A stretch of 19,004 nucleotides of DNA, from assembly GCA_946481265.1 (NCBI GenBank), contig CAMLNE010000036.1, forward strand, positions 1 to 19,004, read 5' to 3'. Below the pieces are notes generated by a model. The model searched no databases. It saw nothing but the letters and a program-made list of their open reading frames with translations, and was not told where the DNA came from. A program made the translations under genes and the position numbers. Position 1 is the stretch's first letter, and every line of letters begins with the position of its first letter. This document shows, one piece after another, positions 10,058 through 16,323 of this stretch. Origin of the DNA: an uncultured Panacagrimonas sp. (lineage in GTDB: Bacteria; Pseudomonadota; Gammaproteobacteria; Nevskiales; Nevskiaceae).

Positions 10058-10338
10058 ACGCCGCCAGTGACCGCTACACGCAACAGCTCGCCACCCTGCT
10101 CGAGGACTTCACCCAGGACTGGGATCGCACCGCCGAGGGTCCGATCACGCGCGAGACGCGCCTGTTCGCCGACCTCGGCTTCGAATCGATCGACATCATC
10201 CAGCTGATCGTGGCGATCCAGGAGGAGGTGGTGAAGCGCAACCTGCCCTTCGACACCCTGATGATGAAGGACGGCCGCTACGTCGACGATCTCACCGTCG
10301 GGCAGATCGCCGATCACCTCGCCCGGCAGGTCGGCTGA
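10054..10338 (+). CDS. Free-standing acyl carrier protein
   Basis: A 94-aa acidic, helical protein starting at an ATG that overlaps the previous stop (ATGA). The attachment site is [15 protein letters not shown] with Ser45, so it carries GFES where GxDS is commonest. Surrounding features fit a PP-binding domain: an acidic helix II start, and a C-terminal stretch [14 protein letters not shown] as in stand-alone ACPs. It should carry an acyl or polyketide intermediate after activation by a PPTase, perhaps the one fused to the PKS two genes of the same string upstream. It differs clearly from the three tandem ACPs of the synthase, so it probably serves a separate loading or transfer step. The next start codon follows its stop immediately. 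Confidence 0.93.
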   Translation: MNAASDRYTQQLATLLEDFTQDWDRTAEGPITRETRLFADLGFESIDIIQLIVAIQEEVVKRNLPFDTLMMKDGRYVDDLTVGQIADHLARQVG

Positions 10339-11205
10339 ATGGGCTACAGCGTGGTCAAGGGCGTGCGCCTGGCCTGGCAGCAGATGGGCGAAGGCCCGGA
10401 CCTGGTGCTGCTGCACGGCCTGGCGGCGAACCGTGCGTTCTGCTTCCCACTGGCCGCGCGGCTGCGCAGCGAGTACCGCGTCACGCTGTTCGATCTGCGC
10501 GGTCACGGCTACAGCGAGCGCGCGCCGGACGGCTACACGAGCATCGACATGGGCCGCGACCTGCTGGGCGTGATGGACACGCTGGGCATCGCGCAGGCCA
10601 GCGTTGCCGGCCATAGCTACGGCGGTGGCGCAGCGCTGGAAGCCGCCGTGCTGGCACCCTCCCGCTTCGAGCGCCTGGCCCTGCTCGACGTGCGCGTGCA
10701 GGCGCTGCAGCCGCAGATGCGATTGCAGGACCTGGGGACGCTCTCGGCATTCGAGCAGGCCGTGCTCGATCGCAGCGGCGGCGCGCTGGCCGCGGCCGGC
10801 GAGACGCAGATCGGCCTGCGTTTCCTCGAAGAGGCTGCGCGACAGAAGTGCGCGGGCTTGGCCTTCGACGGACAGGACGAGTTCATCCCCTTCGGGGCGG
10901 GCAACGGCGCACTCAGGACGGCGACCGCCTGGCTGGAGTTGCTCGATCGCACCCGCGCACGGGCGGACTTCACCGTTCCGGGCGCTTCGGCGGCGCAGAT
11001 CGCCGCGCTCGATGTGCCGGTGCTGCTGATGTATGGCGAGCGCTCGCGCTGCTGGCCCTCGGCGCGGGCCCTGGTGAGCGCGCTGCGCCGCGCGGAACTC
11101 GTGACCGTGCCGGGCGCCGGGCACTTCTTTCCCCTGAGCGAATCGGCATTCACGCTCGAACACCTGCGCCGGTTCCTGCAATCGCCGCTGGAGATCACCG
11201 CATGA
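10339..11205 (+). CDS. Alpha/beta hydrolase
   Basis: 288 aa, starting at the ATG that directly follows the ACP stop (TGAATG). The fold signature is clear: oxyanion-hole region LVLLHGLAA, FDLRGHGYSE, nucleophile elbow GHSYGG (Ser93) and catalytic His262 in PGAGHFFPLSE. The usual acid position after strand 6 reads LLMYGERSRCW, with no Asp where GxxD is normally found, so the acid may be Glu234 or sit elsewhere. No signal peptide is present. By position after the ACP it could be a thioesterase-like releasing enzyme or hydrolyse an ester in the product; substrate cannot be read from the sequence. The stop overlaps the next ATG. Confidence 0.88.
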   Translation: MGYSVVKGVRLAWQQMGEGPDLVLLHGLAANRAFCFPLAARLRSEYRVTLFDLRGHGYSERAPDGYTSIDMGRDLLGVMDTLGIAQASVAGHSYGGGAALEAAVLAPSRFERLALLDVRVQALQPQMRLQDLGTLSAFEQAVLDRSGGALAAAGETQIGLRFLEEAARQKCAGLAFDGQDEFIPFGAGNGALRTATAWLELLDRTRARADFTVPGASAAQIAALDVPVLLMYGERSRCWPSARALVSALRRAELVTVPGAGHFFPLSESAFTLEHLRRFLQSPLEITA

Positions 11206-12137
11206 GGCTGCCCGCACCTGCCCATCCCGCCGCCCGGACCCGCTGGGTCGGCGTCGCCATGCTCTGCATCGCCCTGCTCGCACTGTGCACGTCCGGCGCC
11301 GGATGGGCGGGAGCGGCGAGCAGCGGCACGCTGCAATGGGAAGGCATGGAACGCGGCTACCGGCTGTTCGTCCCGTCCGGCTACCGGCAGGGAACGGCCA
11401 CCCCGCTGGTGGTGGCGATGCACGGCGGCCTGGGCACCGGCGAGATCTTCGCCTCGCAGTCCGGCTTCGACGCGGTGGCGGAGAAGAACGACTTCCTGGT
11501 GCTGTATCCGGACGGCTACAAGCGCGGCTGGAACGCCGGCAGCTGCTGCGGTGCGCCGATGAAGCAGAACGTCGACGACGTCGGCTTCATCGGCGCGCTG
11601 GTGACCCGGATCCGCCAGCAGTACAGCGTGGATGCCCGCCGCATCTACGGCACCGGCTTCTCCAACGGCGCGATGCTCGCGTATCGCATCAGCTGCGAGA
11701 CACCCGACCTGTTCGCCGCCATCGCGCCGGTGTCCGGCGGCCTGATGACGCCGACCTGCGAGTCGAAGCAGAAGGTTCCCGCCCTGCTCGTGCAGGGCCT
11801 GCTCGACAAGAACATCCCCTGGGACGGCGGCAGCTACGACGGTACCTATCGCCGCTCCATGAAGGAACAGGTCGAACTGCTCGCCCGTCGTTCCGGCTGC
11901 TCGGCGAAGGAGAAGGTCACCGAGAGCGGCGAGGACTTCGAGTGCCGGACGCTCGAGTCCTGCGAGGGCGGCAGCGAGGTGAGCTGGTGCCGGCTCGACA
12001 CCGTTGGCCACCAGTGGGCCGGGGGCAAGACCTACCTGCGCCTGCTGCTCGGCCCCAACAACGACCGCTTCCACACCAGCGAACGGATATGGACCTTCTT
12101 CAAGCGCCATCGACGCGACGCGGCGGCCCGGCCGTGA
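11202..12137 (+). CDS. Secreted LpqC/PHB-depolymerase-family esterase
   Basis: 311 aa, starting at an ATG overlapping the previous stop. The N-terminus has Arg residues followed by a hydrophobic stretch (about 15-33) and a likely signal-peptidase site near GWAGAAS at about 35-40, so export is expected. The mature part matches the esterase_PHB/LpqC group: FVPSGY, LVVAMHGGLG, LYPDGYKRGWNAG with the paired Cys of GSCCG, nucleophile Ser154 in GTGFSNGAM, Asp202 in LLDKNIPW and His270 in GHQWAGG. Family members hydrolyse polyhydroxyalkanoates, feruloyl or acetyl esters. In this setting it may trim or release an exported, ester-containing lipid or polyketide (inference). It could also be an unrelated polymer-degrading esterase. 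The stop overlaps the GTG of the lipoprotein gene. Confidence 0.88.
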   Translation: MRLPAPAHPAARTRWVGVAMLCIALLALCTSGAGWAGAASSGTLQWEGMERGYRLFVPSGYRQGTATPLVVAMHGGLGTGEIFASQSGFDAVAEKNDFLVLYPDGYKRGWNAGSCCGAPMKQNVDDVGFIGALVTRIRQQYSVDARRIYGTGFSNGAMLAYRISCETPDLFAAIAPVSGGLMTPTCESKQKVPALLVQGLLDKNIPWDGGSYDGTYRRSMKEQVELLARRSGCSAKEKVTESGEDFECRTLESCEGGSEVSWCRLDTVGHQWAGGKTYLRLLLGPNNDRFHTSERIWTFFKRHRRDAAARP

Positions 12138-13507
12138 GCGGTGTGACGACAGTCGCTGGAGCGGCCGGCGGACTCGGTCGCCTCGCGCTGTCGGCCGGGC
12201 TCGCGGTCGCGCTGCTGTTCGCCAGCGGCTGCACCTCGGAGAAGCCCCAGATCGACGACGACCCGCTTCCCGGCGAGCCGGATGCGCCGGATCCGATCTT
12301 TCCGGGCGTGGTCAGCCAGGGCTGCGACTGGGCCCTGATCTACGACCCCGCGCGGCCTGGCGGCAACAGCGCCTTCCCCGACAAGGGCGCGCGCTACTGG
12401 ATCGCGATCGTCAGCGGTGGCGTCCCGGCCGGCTCGAAGCTGCGCGTGAACGGCCAGTACCCCGACGCCCGCTACTCCTCGCTGCAGATCTACGACGGCT
12501 ACCTGGCCACGCTCGACTCGCTGTCGGATTTCCAGATCGTGCCGGATCCCGGCAACAGCAACCCGTTCCTGGACCAGACCCGGCCATCGGGCTCCGACCA
12601 CGGCGGCGATTACACGGCGCGTGTCCATATCGGCGTGAACCGGCCGGCCATGCCCGAGCAGAACGCGATGTATCGGCCGCCGGCCCTGCTCGGCGGGCAC
12701 GTGGCGCGCCGCACCGCGCTCGCCTACCGCACCTACCTGCCCGAGGGCGGCAACCAGGGCCGCGTCGCCCTGCCCCGCCTGACCCTGGAGACGCCGGACG
12801 GCGAGTTGCCGCTGGCCAATGCCGCCGACGCCACGGTGTGTGCGCAGATCGCCGCCAACCTGCGACAGGACGGCGCGCGCCTTCCCGGATCCGCCAATGC
12901 GCTCGATCCGCTGCCGCCCGCCGCACGACCCGTGTTCCGCCGTTTCGACGGCGCGCTGGGCACGGGCACCGGTGGCCAGGGCGTCGGCTTCAACCGCGAC
13001 AACGGCTTCATGTACGCCAAGACCGGCTCCGGGTATGCACCGCTGCTGCTGGTGCGGGCCCGCGCCCCGAGCTACACGACCCAGCCGGCCGCCGGCACCG
13101 TCCCGCAGGTCCGCTACTGGTCGATCTGCGAGGCCAGCTTCAATACCCAGATGGTGAGTTCCTGCGTCACCGATCGCGGCGCGGCGCTCGACGATGCGGG
13201 GTACTACACGGTCGTAGTCTCCGCCAGCCAGGACCGGCCATCGATCCTGGACTCGGTGCCGGGCTACGCCTGGCTGGAGCGCAATCCCGACCGGGTCGGC
13301 GTGGTCACCATGCGCGAACTGCTGGCGCACCCGACCTTCGCGCAGGCCACGGTCAATGTCGATCTCACGCACCCTGCCCCGCAGGTCAAGGGCGAGTACC
13401 AGCCGCTGGCCACGTACTGTTCGGCGGCGGTGTTCTCGGAGGCTGCGGCGCAGGGTCCGGCAGCGGCGTTCGAGGCCTGCCAGGCCTCGCGGCAACTGCT
13501 GCCCTAG
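12134..13507 (+). CDS. Predicted outer-membrane lipoprotein of unrecognised family
   Basis: 457 aa, starting at a GTG that overlaps the previous stop (GTGA). The N-terminus has a hydrophobic signal (about 13-30) ending in the lipobox-like FASGC, so Cys33 is the predicted lipidated residue. The next residue is Thr rather than Asp, which in proteobacteria favours the outer membrane. After an acidic, proline-rich linker comes a beta-rich domain with many Tyr and Trp (RYWIAIVSGGVPAG, RYSSLQIYDGYLATLDSLS, YYTVVVSASQ). No catalytic motif or known domain was recognised. As the last gene of the biosynthetic string it may bind or present the product at the cell surface (inference). The stop TAG lies inside the left terminal repeat of a MITE-like element, so the native C-terminus may have been replaced. 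Confidence 0.82.
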   Translation: MSGVTTVAGAAGGLGRLALSAGLAVALLFASGCTSEKPQIDDDPLPGEPDAPDPIFPGVVSQGCDWALIYDPARPGGNSAFPDKGARYWIAIVSGGVPAGSKLRVNGQYPDARYSSLQIYDGYLATLDSLSDFQIVPDPGNSNPFLDQTRPSGSDHGGDYTARVHIGVNRPAMPEQNAMYRPPALLGGHVARRTALAYRTYLPEGGNQGRVALPRLTLETPDGELPLANAADATVCAQIAANLRQDGARLPGSANALDPLPPAARPVFRRFDGALGTGTGGQGVGFNRDNGFMYAKTGSGYAPLLLVRARAPSYTTQPAAGTVPQVRYWSICEASFNTQMVSSCVTDRGAALDDAGYYTVVVSASQDRPSILDSVPGYAWLERNPDRVGVVTMRELLAHPTFAQATVNVDLTHPAPQVKGEYQPLATYCSAAVFSEAAAQGPAAAFEACQASRQLLP

Positions 13508-13524
13508 CCCGCATTTCTCACAGG
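13503..13524 (+). repeat. Left terminal inverted repeat of the MITE-like element
   Basis: Begins CCTAGCCCGCATTTC and ends CACAGG. It pairs with 13737-13758 at 21 of 22 positions. Bases 13505-13507 are the TAG stop of the lipoprotein gene. Confidence 0.75.
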
Positions 13525-13526
13525 TC

Positions 13527-13611
13527 GCCGGAGAATCCGCTTCAATCTACTGATCTGAGTGCGATGTTCGGGCTGCGCGCCGGAAACAGAGTGTCGCCTG
13601 GATTCTCCGGC
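13527..13611. repeat. Internal 12-bp perfect inverted repeat inside the MITE-like element
   Basis: GCCGGAGAATCC at 13527-13538 is exactly complementary to GGATTCTCCGGC at 13600-13611, with 61 bases between. It begins two bases inside the left terminal repeat and may be a subterminal transposase-binding or folding site. Confidence 0.65.
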
Positions 13612-13659
13612 TGGATCGGCGCTGGCCTGTCTGCGGCGCGCATCGCTTGGGACTCACTC

Positions 13660-13682
13660 ACCCCATAGAACCACTATGGGGT
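13660..13682. terminator. Strong 9-bp hairpin in the convergent intergenic region, possible terminator without T-tract
   Basis: ACCCCATAG (13660-13668) pairs perfectly with CTATGGGGT (13674-13682) across a 5-base loop. It lies about 150 bp after the plus-strand string and about 240 bp after the minus-strand string, so it could act for both. Neither strand has a run of T after the stem, so it does not meet the classical intrinsic-terminator pattern; it may instead be a structural part of the MITE-like element. Confidence 0.4.
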
Positions 13683-13736
13683 TCGCTCCGTCCCGGCGCG
13701 CTGCACGTCCTCGACGCACGGCCATCGCTCGATCCC

Positions 13737-13758
13737 CCTGTGAGAAATGCGCGCTAGG
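13737..13758 (-). repeat. Right terminal inverted repeat of the MITE-like element
   Basis: Begins CCTGTGAGAAATGC and ends GCTAGG. It is the inverse complement of 13503-13524 except at one base. Confidence 0.75.
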
Positions 13759-13786
13759 ACGTGTGCCGCAGCGCGTGCACGGTGCG

Positions 13787-13816
13787 CCGCGCGTGCCATG
13801 CATGCCGTACGCGCGG
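13787..13816. other. GC-rich stem-loop downstream of the minus-strand gene string
   Basis: CCGCGCGT (13787-13794) pairs with ACGCGCGG (13809-13816), extendable by a G-U and a C-G pair, with the palindrome ATGCAT in the loop. It is about 110 bp past the end of the sulfotransferase gene on the minus strand. No T-tract follows on either strand; it may protect 3' ends or contribute to factor-dependent termination. Confidence 0.3.
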
Positions 13817-13924
13817 GGGTGGCGCCATCGCGCGTCCCCTTCGACTCGCACCGCTTGTGGGCGCGGCGATCGCCGGGCGTGATCGCGGGCGGCGCAGCCT
13901 TGCGCGCCGACGCCGACCGGCCGC

Positions 13925-14839
13925 TCATCGATAGCCGTAGCGTCGCGCCAGCTCGCGTACCGCCGGGTCGAAACCGCCATCGCCAGGCTGCCAGGGCGGC
14001 GCCAGGTCCAGGCTGGTCGCGGCCGCCAGTTCCTTCACCTTGTCCGCGATCGGCTCGAGCACCTCGGCCTCCAGCCCGTGTGGTGCCGTCGCCGGTCCGT
14101 AACCGGCAAAGTTCCATCCTTCCGGCTCGGCCATCGGCGCCAGGTCGGCCGGATCGATCGATAGGCCCAGCCACGCACAGATCTCCGACAAGGCTCCGAC
14201 CTCGTCGTGCTCGACATCCTCGCAGCGCAGGCGACGTGCGGCATCGGGTGGCAGGCGGCCGAGCAGTTCGCCGAGATTGCGGTTGCAGCGCAGCCAGGGA
14301 ATCTGAGGGTCGACCTGCGCCGGCCGGAAGCCGTGGTCCTTGAAATCCTGCGGGACGAACAGCCTCGATCTGGCCCAGGCATCGAGCAGGCATCCCTGTT
14401 CCCAGGGATGACGCACCAGGTGGATCAGGGCACAGGACGGAAGCTGCGTGGCAAGGCGCTGCAGATCCATCGGGCGCAGCGCCGATTCGCTGTCGGGCAC
14501 CAGCAGGCGGCGGGGTGCGGCGCGCGCGGCCAGGTGCAGCGCGACCTCGGCGGTCGGCATATCGCGTCGCTGCTCGAGCCAGTCGCGCGCCAGTGCGACG
14601 CCTTCATCGGTCTGGCCACCAAACTCGAGCACGGCCAGCGCGCGCAGCAGGCCGTGCGAGTGTCCGCCCTGCCCGATATCGAAGATATCGAGCAGGCCGC
14701 CCACCTCGGCGGCCATGAACAGGTGCAGCTCCGGTACGGCGCAGATCTGTGGGTGACGGCCCAGACAGGCCGCCACCCACGAGGCGCCGCTGGAGGGTGC
14801 GGCCAGCAACCAGACCGGCGCGGGCGCCGCCGCATTCAT
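13925..14839 (-). CDS. Sulfotransferase-family protein
   Basis: 304 aa, from the ATG at 14839, which overlaps the upstream gene's stop (ATGA). The frame stays open far upstream, but only as an antiparallel-style shadow of the beta-propeller gene, so the internal ATG is chosen. The N-terminus VWLLAAPSSGASW (9-21) fits the PAPS 5'-phosphosulfate loop, though it has SSGAS where K/R-SGTT is usual. LIHLVRHPWEQG (138-149) fits the 3'-phosphate-binding motif, and RLRCEDVEHDEVGALSEICAWLGL (203-226) is the typical later family segment. It would transfer sulfate from PAPS to a hydroxyl or amine of an unknown acceptor in the cytoplasm. Position behind the exporter genes suggests it modifies the exported product (inference). 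The divergent loop leaves some doubt about activity. Confidence 0.8.
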   Translation of the reverse strand: MNAAAPAPVWLLAAPSSGASWVAACLGRHPQICAVPELHLFMAAEVGGLLDIFDIGQGGHSHGLLRALAVLEFGGQTDEGVALARDWLEQRRDMPTAEVALHLAARAAPRRLLVPDSESALRPMDLQRLATQLPSCALIHLVRHPWEQGCLLDAWARSRLFVPQDFKDHGFRPAQVDPQIPWLRCNRNLGELLGRLPPDAARRLRCEDVEHDEVGALSEICAWLGLSIDPADLAPMAEPEGWNFAGYGPATAPHGLEAEVLEPIADKVKELAAATSLDLAPPWQPGDGGFDPAVRELARRYGYR

Positions 14840-16323
14840 GCGGCGTCTGCCGGCGGGCTGCCCAACCAGACCTCGCAGCCACCGCGCGGGTTGGGCTCGT
14901 AGCGCCATACCCCGTCGCGCTTGAGTGCGACCTTGGGACCGAAGGGATTGGCCGTGGCGACGAACAGTCCATGCGGCGTGGAGACGAGGTTGCGGATGCC
15001 CCAGTTGTACTTGTTGCCGAAGCCGTTGCGCGTCACCGGCTCCCAGTGCACGCCATCCGGCGAACGCCACAGTTCCGCCCCGCCCTGGCGCGCGACCAGC
15101 TCCTCGACGCCCCAGCGCCGGATCAGCGCGACCATGTCCTCCGGCCAGCTGTTGAGCGCCATGTAGGGCAGCAGGTTGAGCCAGCAGAACGTGCCGGCAT
15201 AGAGCCAGCCCTCGTGCTCGCAGATGCGCCAGATGTAGCCGTTGAAGAGACTGTCGAAACCCGGTCCCAGGCCCGACAACGGGTACTTGAGGCCCTGCTC
15301 GGTGTGGCGGGCCTCGCCGACGATCAGGTCCCAGGAATCGTCGGGCCACACGCGGATCATCTCGGCGGCGGCCGGCCCGATGCCGGCGCTGCGATGGAAG
15401 CCGCCGTTGATGATCCCGCAGCCGATGTAGAGCGCCCCGCGGAACTCGCACATCGAGCCCGAGCCCTCGTTGTTCGGCCCGCGTCCGGCGCCGCGGTCGT
15501 ACACCTTGGTCCATCGGTACGGCGGATCGCCGCCGCGGGTCTTCCAGACCTCGGTGCCGGTGGACGGATTGACCGTCCCTCCATAGAGATGCCCGTCGAA
15601 TTGCGCGAGCTCGAACACCGTGGCGTTGGCCGGATTGCCGAAGCCTTCCTCGTTGGTCGGCGTCCAGCTGTCCTGGGTCAGGTCGGCGTTGGCGTAGACG
15701 ATCGCCTCGGACCCGATGTCCTGCACGAACCCCTTCTTCGTCCCCGAGCCGGTCGGGCTCAGGTGTACCCGTCCATCGAACAGCTCCAGCGCGCGGCAGG
15801 TTCGCACCGCCGCGCCGAAGCGCGGTCGGACGATCGGTGCGAAGTGCTGGCCGTCCTCGCTGCGCAGGACATCCGGCGAATGCGCGGTGTGCGGAGACCA
15901 GGTGGAGACATACAGGCAGGGCTTGCGATCGCCGCGCGCCTGCAGCACCGCCATGCCGCGCAAGCCGATGTAGCTGGGCACGTCGTCGCGGCCGTTGCTG
16001 CCATGGACCACCGGGGAGCGGAACGCCAGGCGCCAGCTGTCCGTCTGCGGCGTGTACTCCCAGATCTGCGCGCGGCGGTCGAGATCGTAGAGATCCGCCG
16101 GGCATTCGATCGGCCAGGGGTTCACGCCGCGGCGCTCGCCGGCCATGCGCAGCGCGGCGAAATTCGCGCGCGAGGTGCCCACGTAGAGCCGACCGTCGAA
16201 CCAGGTCGAGCTGTGCGCGTAGTGGTTCCAGCCGTCGCCGAAGCCGTTGAGGCAGGTGAGGCCGAAATCCTCCTCGCGCAGCGCCGCGCCGGCGCCCGGC
16301 GCGGTCAGGGGATCCAGGACCAC
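14836..16323 (-). CDS. Predicted beta-propeller protein, function unknown
   Basis: 495 aa, from a GTG at 16323 that overlaps the end of the upstream HlyD-fusion gene by 19 bases; no better in-frame start was found. At least six repeats share a pattern of small turn plus LY-V/G-GT: WFDGRLYVGTS, LFDGRVHLSPTG, QFDGHLYGGTV, EFRGALYIGCG, EHEGWLYAGTF and TPHGLFVATANPFG. They alternate with W-rich strands such as EVWKTRGGDPPYRW, ELWRSPDGVHWEPV and VWRYEP. This is the architecture of a six- or seven-bladed propeller of the kelch/sialidase-like kind. No signal peptide, transmembrane segment or catalytic signature is visible, so it is probably cytoplasmic. It could scaffold or bind the sulfotransferase, whose start overlaps its stop, or be an enzyme of unknown type. 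Confidence 0.8.
   Translation of the reverse strand: MVLDPLTAPGAGAALREEDFGLTCLNGFGDGWNHYAHSSTWFDGRLYVGTSRANFAALRMAGERRGVNPWPIECPADLYDLDRRAQIWEYTPQTDSWRLAFRSPVVHGSNGRDDVPSYIGLRGMAVLQARGDRKPCLYVSTWSPHTAHSPDVLRSEDGQHFAPIVRPRFGAAVRTCRALELFDGRVHLSPTGSGTKKGFVQDIGSEAIVYANADLTQDSWTPTNEEGFGNPANATVFELAQFDGHLYGGTVNPSTGTEVWKTRGGDPPYRWTKVYDRGAGRGPNNEGSGSMCEFRGALYIGCGIINGGFHRSAGIGPAAAEMIRVWPDDSWDLIVGEARHTEQGLKYPLSGLGPGFDSLFNGYIWRICEHEGWLYAGTFCWLNLLPYMALNSWPEDMVALIRRWGVEELVARQGGAELWRSPDGVHWEPVTRNGFGNKYNWGIRNLVSTPHGLFVATANPFGPKVALKRDGVWRYEPNPRGGCEVWLGSPPADAA

Larger units (their letters stand above)
13503..13758. mobile_element. MITE-like 256-bp non-autonomous element with 22-bp terminal inverted repeats
   Basis: The ends 13503-13524 and 13737-13758 are inverse complements at 21 of 22 positions (mismatch at 13509/13752); the shared core is GCATTTCTCACAGG. 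The element contains no plausible gene, but carries internal inverted repeats. The outermost bases CCTAG resemble ends of IS1380-family elements such as ISEcp1, so it could be a relic moved by such a transposase; this family link is tentative. No clean target-site duplication is seen (ctgc to the left, acgt to the right), so the insertion is old, rearranged, or the boundaries are slightly off. It spans the end of the lipoprotein gene and supplies its stop codon. Confidence 0.6.
13508..13924. other. 417-bp convergent intergenic region without a gene
   Basis: This is the only gap above 300 bases. Its left 60% is the MITE-like element; the right part (13759-13924) holds a GC-rich stem-loop and otherwise nothing recognised. 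Short open frames cross it on both strands, but they lack ribosome sites and recognisable protein content. Confidence 0.7.

Noticed and set aside
13660..13682. Classical rho-independent terminator
   Set aside because: The stem is strong but no T-tract follows on either strand, so only a possible terminator role is kept.
13495..13763. Target-site duplication flanking the MITE-like element
   Set aside because: The four bases on either side (ctgc and acgt) do not match, and shifting the boundaries by one or two bases gives no direct repeat.
13747..14343. 198-aa plus-strand open frame starting in the intergenic region
   Set aside because: It runs antisense into the sulfotransferase gene, has no ribosome site and an Arg/Pro/Ala-rich shadow composition.
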